Below are positions 1 through 6,392 of a DNA stretch of 6,490 nt, piece after piece. The position numbers were made by a program, and so were the translations under genes. The notes beneath the pieces were generated by a model. The model saw nothing but the letters and a program-made list of their open reading frames with translations, ran no database searches and was not told where the DNA came from. This DNA is from Bacteroidaceae bacterium (GTDB lineage Bacteria > Bacteroidota > Bacteroidia > Bacteroidales > Bacteroidaceae), in the NCBI GenBank assembly GCA_900770705.1, contig CAAGLF010000038.1, positions 1-6,490 of the forward strand. The letters run 5' to 3'. Position 1 is the stretch's first letter, and each line of letters begins with the position of its first letter.

Positions 1-60
1 GCAGTTAAGCCCGCCCGCGCCGATGGTACTGCGTATAAGCGGGAGAGTAGGTCGCTGCCA
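1..60 (+). rRNA. rrf: 5S ribosomal RNA, 3' part (cut by window edge)
   Basis: The first 60 bases read as the 3' half of a bacterial 5S rRNA: GTTAAGCCCGC, then GCGCCGATGGTACTGCG, then the closing GGGAGAGTAGGTCGCTGCC, which in the complete molecule pairs with the 5' end. This is the loop and helix order typical of Bacteroidota 5S. The 5' half lies outside the window. A strong terminator follows closely, as expected at the end of a 16S-23S-5S operon. The exact 3' end (59-61) is an estimate. Confidence 0.93.
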
Positions 61-75
61 CTTTTTTTATCGAGT

Positions 76-119
76 CAGTGTCCTGTACGACAGAGAAGTC
101 GTGCGGGACACTGCTTTTT
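76..119 (+). terminator. Intrinsic terminator of the rRNA operon
   Basis: A 16-base arm (76-91, CAGTGTCCTGTACGAC) and a second arm (98-113, GTCGTGCGGGACACTG) pair along their whole length, with two G-U wobbles, around a 6-base loop (AGAGAA). A T-run (115-119) follows. It sits just after the 5S rRNA and so should end the rRNA transcript. A second T-run (62-68) directly follows the 5S. The genes downstream therefore need their own promoters. Confidence 0.9.
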
Positions 120-356
120 CGTGCGAGATACAGCAACGGGAGTTTGTGGCGAGAGCGGGTCATTTAGTAGACATTCGTGAACGGCTATGTCCGGCGGATG
201 GGGAGGTCGGAGACCGTGTGGAGCTGCTGATGAGGTGACTCTGTGGGCCTTTTGTATCTAAGTTGAAAGACAGTATAGAACATTAAATATATATGGAATA
301 TGATGTTTCTGTATTGAAAAACTTCATTGCAAATACTATCAAATAAATTAAAAGCT
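120..356. other. Intergenic stretch with no recognised gene
   Basis: No tRNA fold, convincing coding frame or insertion-sequence end was seen on either strand. The left part (about 120-250) is moderately GC-rich and has a small GGTC/GACC hairpin (205-215). The right part (about 255-356) is very AT-rich and probably carries the promoter of the ATPase gene, but I could not place a clear TAnnTTTG box there. An open frame across 23-238 overlaps the 5S rRNA and its terminator and is not believable as a gene. Confidence 0.5.
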
Positions 357-1256
357 ATGATATTTCTTGAAGAATTTTATCTTTTATCAGATGACCAGGA
401 GTGGAATTTCTTTCGCAACAGGTCTAAAGGTTGTTATGACTCATTTTATCCATATCAACTATTCCCGCAGAAACAACTAAGGGATATCGCTTTCTCTGAC
501 ATAACTATCTTCTGTGGTAGCAATGGTTCAGGAAAGAGCACTGTATTGAATATCATTGGTGAGAAACTGGAACTGAAACGTAATACGCCTTATAATAAAA
601 CAGATTTCTTTGATCCATATCTGTCTGGATGCAGTAGTTCCTTTCGTGATGAAGACCCGTTGAAGATGTGTGAGCTAATGAAAGTGTCACGTTTCATTTC
701 AAGCGATGACGTGTTCAACCATATCATCGGGGTACGAGAAAGAAACGCAAACCTCAGTTTCAAACGAGAAATGACATCCCGTGATATCGCACAAATAAAA
801 AAGGACGGATGGAAAAATGGTCCAAGAGGCTTCAATGCCGAAGATCCTGAAAATATGAAATCATTTCTAGACTATTGTCAGAAACTAAGAGGTTCTTCCG
901 TAAACTATATACGTTCCAATGTCGGAGTTGATGAGAGAACATACTCAAACGGTGAGAATGGCTTTAAATATTTCACGGATGCTATACAGCCTGGAGGCCT
1001 ATATCTGCTTGATGAACCTGAAAACTCGTTGTCGGCTGAGATGCAACTGGAATTGGTTCAGTTTATCTTGGGTATGGCTCGCTTCTACGATTGTCAGTTC
1101 ATTATGTCGACTCATAGCCCATTTATTCTTTCGATACCCTTCGCAAAAATATACAATATGGACGATGTCCCCGTTTCTGTATGTAAATGGACGGAACTCC
1201 CAAACGTTAAAGTATATTACGAATTCTTCAGGGACCATCAAGCTGAATTTGAATGA
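357..1256 (+). CDS. ABC-type (AAA_21-like) ATP-binding protein, stand-alone
   Basis: This is a cytoplasmic ATPase of about 299 residues. All the nucleotide-binding motifs of the ABC/SMC-like P-loop class are visible: Walker A GSNGSGKS (residues 54-61), a signature-like motif YSNGEN (196-201), Walker B LYLLDEPE (215-222), a D-loop-like NSLS after it, and the H-switch STHS (251-254). About 135 residues lie between Walker A and the signature and have no motif I know. There is no membrane segment, so it is not a transporter permease, and no fused nuclease (such as TOPRIM) is seen. The ATG at 357 is preferred. The frame stays open to a TTG at 327, but that would add only ten residues with no motif. 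Relatives are common in Bacteroidota as single-gene predicted ATPases, and some members of the wider class act in phage defence with an effector partner. No partner gene is seen here, so the role is unknown. Its AT-rich composition differs from the cas genes, suggesting a separate origin. Confidence 0.85.
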   Translation: MIFLEEFYLLSDDQEWNFFRNRSKGCYDSFYPYQLFPQKQLRDIAFSDITIFCGSNGSGKSTVLNIIGEKLELKRNTPYNKTDFFDPYLSGCSSSFRDEDPLKMCELMKVSRFISSDDVFNHIIGVRERNANLSFKREMTSRDIAQIKKDGWKNGPRGFNAEDPENMKSFLDYCQKLRGSSVNYIRSNVGVDERTYSNGENGFKYFTDAIQPGGLYLLDEPENSLSAEMQLELVQFILGMARFYDCQFIMSTHSPFILSIPFAKIYNMDDVPVSVCKWTELPNVKVYYEFFRDHQAEFE

Positions 1257-1275
1257 ATTGGGCTTCGTGGAATAG

Positions 1276-1353
1276 CTGCAGCAAGCTTATAAAAAGTTTG
1301 CGCAGAAATCTATTGTCCAAAATATGGGAGCTTTTGACTCTATATGTTGGTAG
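1276..1353 (+). other. Possible short coding relic between ATPase and cas9
   Basis: After the ATPase stop, one frame reads through 25 sense codons (LQQAYKKFAQKS, then IVQNMGAFDSICW) to a TAG at 1351-1353. There is no proper start codon, and the same frame is stopped upstream at 1273-1275. The residue mix looks protein-like, so it could be the tail of a decayed gene, but the stretch is short enough to be chance. No terminator hairpin for the ATPase gene is evident in 1257-1355. Confidence 0.15.
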
Positions 1354-1358
1354 AATTG

Positions 1359-1390
1359 TTGAGTTGTAACGAAGTATTTCCTATCTTTAC
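1359..1390 (+). promoter_or_regulatory. Bacteroidota-type promoter for the cas operon
   Basis: The -33 element is TTG (1359-1361). After 20 bases comes the -7 element TATCTTTAC (1382-1390), a close match to the Bacteroidota consensus TAnnTTTG. Transcription would then begin near 1393, leaving a short leader of about 14 bases, A-rich, before the ATG at 1407. The promoter lies inside the longest open frame of cas9 (open from an ATG at 1344) and so argues against that upstream start. It should drive cas9-cas1-cas2 as one transcript. Confidence 0.6.
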
Positions 1391-1406
1391 GACCAAAAAT
1401 CTAAAA

Positions 1407-4400
1407 ATGGCAACTATGGGAAAACGTATATTGGGTATCGATACGGGTACCAATAGCTTAGGATGGGCTGTGGTAGACAGAGAGGCTGAAGGCGGCTATT
1501 CATTGATTAAAAAAGGTTGTTTGATCTTTCAAGAGGGAGTAAAGATTGAAAAGGGAAATGAGTCCTCCAGAGCATCTGAGAGAACTGCTCACAGGGCATT
1601 GCGTAAGAGCTATTTTCGGCGGAGGTTGCGAAAGATTGCGATTTTGAAAGTCTTGATAAAGTACTCCTGGTGTCCCTATGTTACTCAAGAGGCATTGCAT
1701 CTTTGGAATGTCAAGAAGCAATATCCGATGGTGGAGGCGTTTCTGTCCTGGCAGCGTACTGATGAGAAGTTAGGAAGGAATCCCTATGTTTATCGCCATC
1801 TGTGTCTTCATCAGGAATTAGATCTTTCCAAGGAGTCTGATCGTTATATACTTGGACGGGCTTTCTATCATTTGGCTCAGCGCCGTGGCTTTAAGAGTAA
1901 TCGTCTGGATCAGAGTGAGGAGGGGAACAAGGAAATGGGGAAGGTGAAGAGTGGCATTTCTGATCTTTCGGCGGAGATGGAGCGTAATCATTGCGTGTAT
2001 TTGGCCGATTATTTCTATCAGCTTTATCAGGAGAAAGGTTGTACGGTTCGTATCCGTACGAGATATGTTGACCGCGAGGAGCACTATAAGCGGGAGTTCT
2101 ATGCGATTTGCAAGAAGCAACATCTGTCGGGTGAGCAAGTGAAAGAACTGGAGAGCGCCTTATACTTCCAGCGCCCGTTGAAGAGCCAACGCCAGGGAGT
2201 AGGTAAGTGTTCTTTCGAGAAGACGAAAGCGAGATGTGCCGATTCTCATCCCGCTTATGAGCGTTTCCGTATGCTCTGTTTTTTGAATAACATCAAGGTG
2301 CAGGGGCCGTATGATGTAGCTTTGCGTCCTTTGAATGGAACGGAACGAGAGAAGATCAAGCCTCTGTTCTTCAGAAAAAGCAAGCCACAGTTCGATTTTG
2401 AGGATATTGCCAAGGCAATTGCCGGCAGAAATATGTATCAGCACATAAAGGAAGAGGGCGACCGGCCGTACAAATTCAATTATCGTATGTCGCAGACGGT
2501 AAGTGGCTGCCCTACGACAGCTGCGTTCATCTCCTTATTTGGCGAGAATTATGAGCGTTCGATAGCCGAACAGTACCTGCGTCATCAGGGGAAAAGTGTC
2601 TCGCAAATGGTCAATGATGTGTGGAATGTGCTGTATAGTTTCCCAGACAAGTCGTATGTCAGGTGTTGGGCTATAAACAATCTTCAGCTGACTGAAGCGC
2701 AGGCAGACAGGTTTGCCAACATCCGGCTATCCCGTGCATTCGCCCACCTCAGTATCACGGCTATACGCAAGATATTGCCGTGGCTGGAAAAAGAGCTTAT
2801 TTATCCACACGCTGTGTTGATGGCCAAGGTGCCAGATATTGTAGGCAAGGATACTTGGGAACAATATGGCGGAGCTATTGAGAAGGAGTTGCTGGAACTG
2901 ATGGCCCATTTCAATCCCAAGGACATCGCGCTGCAAGGCACCCTTGAGTTCTGCATAAAGGATTATCTGCAAAACAATTTTGAGCTCAGGCCCGGAGCTG
3001 TTGATCGGCTTTACCATCCTTCGATGATAGAGACCTATCCGGATGCCCACAAGAATGCGGAAGGCATATATCAGTTGGGGTCTCCCCGCACCAATGCAGT
3101 CCGTAACCCTATGGCAATGCGTTCCTTGCACCAACTGCGCAAAGTGATCAATATGTTGTTGCGGGAGAAGGTAATCGATTCAGACACAGAGGTACACATT
3201 GAATATGCCCGTGAACTGAATGATGCCAACAAGCGTAAGGCTATTGCTGAATGGAACAAGCGACGGGAGCAGGCACGACGCAAATATGCAGCGGATATCC
3301 GGCAGATGTATAAGGAGGAATGCGGACGGGAGATTACACCGACGAATGACGACATCCTCAGGTTTCAGCTGTGGACTGAGCAAGAGCACAGGTGTATCTA
3401 TACAGGGAAAACCATTGGCATTACCGACTTTATAGGTGGAAATCCGCAATACGATATAGAGCATACCGTGCCGAGAAGCGTGGGCGGCGACTCCACGATG
3501 GAGAATATGACGCTCTGTGAATCGCGGTTCAACCGCTTGGTCAAGCGAGATATATTGCCGGCCCACTTGCCCAATTACGAAGAGATTCTTGTTCGTCTGG
3601 AAGACTGGAGAAAGCACATTGAGGATCTTCGGAAGCAGATGGACCGGAAACGCACCTATGCCGATATGCCGAAAAGCGTGAAGGATTCCGTCATTCAGAA
3701 ACGTCATCTGCTGCGCATAGAGCTCGACTATTGGCAAAACAAGTACAGCCGTTTCCTGATGGAGGCGGTGCCCGAAGGCTTCAGCCTGCGTCAGGGCGCG
3801 GGCATTGGTCTGATTGGAAAGTATGCCGGGCTCTACCTCAAGTCCCTGTTTCATCGTCCGGGAGACACGGCGAGAAGTAATGTGCGGGTTATCAAAGGCG
3901 AAACCACTGCCGAGTATCGCAAGATGTGGGGCGTACAGAGTACGTACGAGCGCAAGTCCCGCGACAACCATATTCACCATTGCATAGATGCCATCACCAT
4001 TGCCTGCATACAGCCCAAAGAATATGCGTCCACGGCTCAATACTATCGGCAGCTGGAGGAATACGAGCGTTCGGCCGCCGCAAGGCCTGCTTTCCCCAAG
4101 CCCTGGCTCACTTTTACGGAAGACATCAAGGAGTTGGAGGCAGCGCTTCTGGTGGCTCACTCCACTCCCGACCCAATGCCTAAGAGGGCTCGTAAGCGGG
4201 TTATAACAGGCGTCGGGCGGGTTACGGCCAAGGGTGATTGTGCGCGTGGTTCCCTGCATAAGGATACCTATTATGGTGCCATCAAGCGGAATGGAGAGGT
4301 GCAGTATGTAGTCCGTCGTCTGTTGTCATCCTTTGAGAAGCCTGGGGATGCAGAAAGCATTGTGGATGAAGCCGTCAGGGAGAAAGTGAAACAAGCCATT

Positions 4401-5069
4401 GCAGAGAAGGGATTGAAGGAGGCGTTGGCCGGCGACATCTATATGAATAGGGAGAAAGGCATTCTTATCAAGAAGGTGAGATGTTATGCCAAGATGGTCA
4501 AACGCCCTATCGACATCCGCCAACACCGGGACGTATCCCGCAAGGAGTACAAGCGGGCCTTCCATGTGATGAATGATGACAATTATCTGATGGCCATCTA
4601 CGAGGGCACGGTCAAGGGTAAAACGAAGAGAGATTATGAGCTGGTCAGAATGATAGACGCCGCCCGGTTCTACAAGGAGAGCACCGATCGCCTGGACTAC
4701 CCTACGCTTGTACCGATACAGAGTAAAAAGGGGTTCCCTTTGAAACATCAGCTGAAGGTGGGGCAGATGGTGCTGCTGTATGAAAACACGCCGGAGGAGA
4801 TAGATTTTGACGACAGAATGGATTTATGCAAACGATTGTATAAGGTATATGGGCTGTCATCACTTCCTGGCAGTACAACGTATGGTATAATCAAGATGCG
4901 TTATCACCAAGAGGCAAGAAAAGCAGACGCAATAAAGCCCAAGAATGGCGCTTATCATAATGGGGAGGAGCACCGACCGGCAATTATAATGTATCACACA
5001 CAGTTCAACGCCCTTGTCGAGGGAGAGGACTTTGCAATCAGTGCGTTGGGAGATATCACGAAGCTATAG
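1407..5069 (+). CDS. cas9: Type II-C CRISPR-associated endonuclease Cas9
   Basis: This is the RNA-guided DNA endonuclease of the locus, about 1,220 residues, longer than compact II-C enzymes such as NmeCas9 (1,082) or CjCas9 (984). In order: RuvC-I with GIDTGTNSLGWA (catalytic D12); the arginine-rich bridge helix (about 54-83); a long REC region (about 85-585); RuvC-II with IEYARELN (E599); the HNH domain with CIYTGK and DIEHTVPRS (D683, H686) and N709 in the following helix; RuvC-III with NHIHHCIDA (H858, D861); then the wedge and PAM-interacting region (about 920-1220). Domain limits beyond the motifs are estimates. Every catalytic residue is present, so both strands should be cut. The ATG at 1407 is the first start after the promoter and has an A-rich upstream. 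The ATG at 1416 (MGKRILGID) is an equally plausible start, three residues shorter. The frame is open back to 1344, but that would include the promoter. The absence of csn2 and cas4 nearby places it in subtype II-C. Base composition rises from AT-rich at the 5' end to clearly GC-richer in the 3' half. Confidence 0.97.
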   Translation: MATMGKRILGIDTGTNSLGWAVVDREAEGGYSLIKKGCLIFQEGVKIEKGNESSRASERTAHRALRKSYFRRRLRKIAILKVLIKYSWCPYVTQEALHLWNVKKQYPMVEAFLSWQRTDEKLGRNPYVYRHLCLHQELDLSKESDRYILGRAFYHLAQRRGFKSNRLDQSEEGNKEMGKVKSGISDLSAEMERNHCVYLADYFYQLYQEKGCTVRIRTRYVDREEHYKREFYAICKKQHLSGEQVKELESALYFQRPLKSQRQGVGKCSFEKTKARCADSHPAYERFRMLCFLNNIKVQGPYDVALRPLNGTEREKIKPLFFRKSKPQFDFEDIAKAIAGRNMYQHIKEEGDRPYKFNYRMSQTVSGCPTTAAFISLFGENYERSIAEQYLRHQGKSVSQMVNDVWNVLYSFPDKSYVRCWAINNLQLTEAQADRFANIRLSRAFAHLSITAIRKILPWLEKELIYPHAVLMAKVPDIVGKDTWEQYGGAIEKELLELMAHFNPKDIALQGTLEFCIKDYLQNNFELRPGAVDRLYHPSMIETYPDAHKNAEGIYQLGSPRTNAVRNPMAMRSLHQLRKVINMLLREKVIDSDTEVHIEYARELNDANKRKAIAEWNKRREQARRKYAADIRQMYKEECGREITPTNDDILRFQLWTEQEHRCIYTGKTIGITDFIGGNPQYDIEHTVPRSVGGDSTMENMTLCESRFNRLVKRDILPAHLPNYEEILVRLEDWRKHIEDLRKQMDRKRTYADMPKSVKDSVIQKRHLLRIELDYWQNKYSRFLMEAVPEGFSLRQGAGIGLIGKYAGLYLKSLFHRPGDTARSNVRVIKGETTAEYRKMWGVQSTYERKSRDNHIHHCIDAITIACIQPKEYASTAQYYRQLEEYERSAAARPAFPKPWLTFTEDIKELEAALLVAHSTPDPMPKRARKRVITGVGRVTAKGDCARGSLHKDTYYGAIKRNGEVQYVVRRLLSSFEKPGDAESIVDEAVREKVKQAIAEKGLKEALAGDIYMNREKGILIKKVRCYAKMVKRPIDIRQHRDVSRKEYKRAFHVMNDDNYLMAIYEGTVKGKTKRDYELVRMIDAARFYKESTDRLDYPTLVPIQSKKGFPLKHQLKVGQMVLLYENTPEEIDFDDRMDLCKRLYKVYGLSSLPGSTTYGIIKMRYHQEARKADAIKPKNGAYHNGEEHRPAIIMYHTQFNALVEGEDFAISALGDITKL

Positions 5070-5072
5070 GAG
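5068..5072 (+). promoter_or_regulatory. Shine-Dalgarno site for cas1
   Basis: AGGAG overlaps the cas9 stop codon (TAG, 5067-5069) and lies 6 bases before the cas1 ATG. The spacing is good for ribosome binding. It is notable because most Bacteroidota genes lack a strong Shine-Dalgarno site, and cas9 in this window has none. It suggests that ribosomes re-initiate, or load afresh, at the cas9-cas1 junction. Confidence 0.55.
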
Positions 5073-5078
5073 AAGCCT

Positions 5079-5966
5079 ATGTTGAAGCGGACGTTAGTGT
5101 TTGCCAGCCCTGTTTCCTTGTCATTGCGGAATAGGCAGATGGTGATCACTTACCGGGATCAGCCGGGGAGTGACCGGACGATACCGATAGAGGATATCGG
5201 GGTAGTGCTGATCGAACATCAGCAAGTGGGCATTACGGTTCCACTGCTCAATGCATTGGTCGGGGAGAATGTCGAAGTGGTGTTGTGCGACGACCACGGA
5301 CTGCCCTCTGCAATGCTCCAAAGCTTCCAGGGGAATCATCTGCAGGGTGAAGTGTTGCGTTCGCAGTTGGAGTGTGGTGCCGTCTTGAAGAAGCAACTTT
5401 GGAAACAAGTGATAGAAGCCAAGATAAGAAACCAGGCTGCCATATTGGAGGCAGTGGGGCAGGACGCCTCCTTGCTGAAGCCTCTCTATATGAATGTCAA
5501 GAGTGGTGACCAGGACAATCGGGAGGGCGCGGCAGCCCGAATCTATTTTCAGCAGTTGTTTGGAAGGAGTTTTGTCCGCGACAGGTGGCAAACGGGCGTC
5601 AATGCCTTTTTGAACTATGGATACAGCATTCTGCGCGCTGCCACTGCCCGTGCGCTTGTATCATCCGGCCTGTTGCCGGCCATTGGCATATTCCATCATC
5701 ATCGCAGTAATGCCTTTCCCTTGGCAGATGATATGATGGAGCCCTATCGGCCGTATGTAGACAAGGTGGTGTATCACCTCTCCTTACGGGGAGTACGGGA
5801 CTTGACACGCTCCGTGAAGGCTGAGTTGATACAGGTGCTATATACCGATACCCGTTTCGACAAGGTGGTGCGCCCGCTGAGTGTGGGATTGTCGATGACA
5901 ACTGCCAGTTTGGTGAAGTGTTTTGCCAAGGAACAGAAACAATTGTCCTTGCCCGTTGCCCAATGA
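5079..5966 (+). CDS. cas1: CRISPR-associated endonuclease Cas1 (subtype II-C)
   Basis: This is the integrase that joins new spacers to the array, working as a complex with Cas2. At 295 residues it is normal for type II Cas1. An N-terminal beta-rich part (about 1-85) includes the IPIEDIGVVLIE segment. The helical C-terminal domain carries the metal-binding catalytic set: E149 in REGAAAR, H206 at the start of GIFHHHRSN, and D217/D218 in LADDMMEPYRP, the usual HxN...LADD.MEPyRP layout of type II proteins. Three histidines in a row (206-208) occur at the active-site position; by alignment with the family pattern, the first is the catalytic one. The ATG start has a good Shine-Dalgarno site, 9 bases separate it from the cas9 stop, and its stop overlaps the cas2 start, so it is translated as part of the operon. 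No truncation or missing key residue is seen. Confidence 0.97.
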   Translation: MLKRTLVFASPVSLSLRNRQMVITYRDQPGSDRTIPIEDIGVVLIEHQQVGITVPLLNALVGENVEVVLCDDHGLPSAMLQSFQGNHLQGEVLRSQLECGAVLKKQLWKQVIEAKIRNQAAILEAVGQDASLLKPLYMNVKSGDQDNREGAAARIYFQQLFGRSFVRDRWQTGVNAFLNYGYSILRAATARALVSSGLLPAIGIFHHHRSNAFPLADDMMEPYRPYVDKVVYHLSLRGVRDLTRSVKAELIQVLYTDTRFDKVVRPLSVGLSMTTASLVKCFAKEQKQLSLPVAQ

Positions 5967-6301
5967 GTTTTATCCGTCTCAATGCCTATCACGTTATGTG
6001 GCTGATTGTAATGTTCGATTTGCCGGTAACCACGAAAAAGAAACAAAAGGAAGCGGCTTTGTTCCGCAAGAACTTAGAGAAGGATGGGTTTGTCATGCAC
6101 CAATTCAGTGTATATATGCGCTATTGTGCCTCTTTGGAAAGTGCGCAGGCCCATCAGAAGCGTGTACGGTCGTTCGTCCCCGAGTTTGGTAGGGTGAGCA
6201 TTTTGACAATCACAGACCGACAATACGCTACGATGATCAATATCTGGGGAAGCATTGAAGAAAAAAGGCGTCCGACACCATTGCAATTGGAATTTTTCTG
6301 A
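5963..6301 (+). CDS. cas2: CRISPR-associated protein Cas2 (subtype II-C)
   Basis: This 112-residue ferredoxin-fold protein forms the central dimer of the Cas1-Cas2 spacer integration complex. The first strand carries LIVMFDLP with the conserved D19. QFSVYMR (47-53) and GRVSILTITDRQY (76-88) form the later core strands. The C-terminal QLEFF resembles the QLELF tail common in Bacteroidota II-C Cas2. The start is the ATG at 5963, which overlaps the cas1 stop (ATGA), the common arrangement for coupled translation. The opening FIRLNAYHVMW also matches the usual N-terminus of these proteins. A GTG 45 bases upstream is in frame but would add residues foreign to the family. A candidate promoter for the array begins inside the last codons of this gene. 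Confidence 0.95.
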   Translation: MSFIRLNAYHVMWLIVMFDLPVTTKKKQKEAALFRKNLEKDGFVMHQFSVYMRYCASLESAQAHQKRVRSFVPEFGRVSILTITDRQYATMINIWGSIEEKRRPTPLQLEFF

Positions 6302-6310
6302 TATATTTGT
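6281..6310 (+). promoter_or_regulatory. Candidate promoter for the CRISPR array
   Basis: A TTG (6281-6283) and, 18 bases later, TATATTTGT (6302-6310) match the Bacteroidota -33 and -7 elements, with a full TAnnTTTG. The -33 lies inside the end of cas2 and the -7 directly follows its stop codon. Transcription would begin near 6313 and run through the leader into the array on the + strand. This fits repeats beginning GTTGT being read in this direction. AT-rich sequence makes chance matches possible. Confidence 0.5.
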
Positions 6311-6392
6311 GCCCAGTATCATCGCTATCAGCCACTTCGTGTAGGAAAATGAATCCCCATTCCTTTGAATACCAGAGTGATATATGATATAC
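6311..6392 (+). other. CRISPR leader region
   Basis: About 80 non-coding bases separate the cas2 end and its candidate promoter from the first repeat. The region is AT-rich towards the array. It holds a weak hairpin (6348-6365: AAT-GAAT and ATTC-CTT arms around CCCC, with one mismatch) and, at its right end, a sequence resembling the repeat. In type II systems the bases next to the first repeat guide Cas1-Cas2 integration, so the right end (about 6380-6392) is the probable anchoring site. If the array is in fact transcribed from the far end, this would be its trailer instead. Confidence 0.5.
6364..6391 (+). repeat. Degenerate repeat-like sequence abutting the first CRISPR repeat
   Basis: TTTGA (6364-6368) and AGTGATATATGA (6376-6387) echo TTTGA and AGCGATATATGA of the repeat. 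The second block matches 11 of 12 bases, and the spacing between blocks is one base shorter than in the repeat. The middle and the GTTGT end do not match. It lies one repeat length upstream of repeat 1 with no spacer between. It could be a decayed repeat, a leader-end recognition site, or chance in AT-rich DNA. Confidence 0.35.

Noticed and set aside
23..238. Open frame of 71 codons on the + strand
   Set aside because: It begins inside the 5S rRNA and runs through the terminator hairpin; no domain or family resemblance.
327..356. TTG start for the ATPase gene
   Set aside because: The ATG at 357 is in frame and gives a complete protein; the ten extra residues carry no motif.
1299..1316. GTTTG...AGAAA as a possible tracrRNA anti-repeat on the - strand
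   Set aside because: Only two short blocks match the repeat; the GTTGTGG part that must pair with the crRNA 5' half is absent, and no following hairpins or terminator are seen.
1313..1350. TTGTC...GCTTTT...CTATAT as an anti-repeat on the + strand
   Set aside because: Blocks match only with several gaps, and the section that should read close to ATCAAACCACAAC does not match at all.
3180..4259. Long open frame (359 codons) on the - strand inside cas9
   Set aside because: It lies antisense to the HNH and RuvC-III coding region; the residue order shows no domain and is explained as a shadow of the GC-richer part of cas9.
5918..5962. GTG start for cas2
   Set aside because: The ATG at 5963 gives the family N-terminus and the classic ATGA overlap with the cas1 stop.
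5599..5982. Open frames on the - strand across cas1 and the cas1-cas2 junction
   Set aside because: Antisense shadows of conserved cas genes with no recognisable motif.
6311..6392. tracrRNA encoded on the - strand of the leader
   Set aside because: The repeat-like part covers mainly the repeat's 3' half; the region opposite the crRNA 5' half does not pair, so a functional duplex is not supported.
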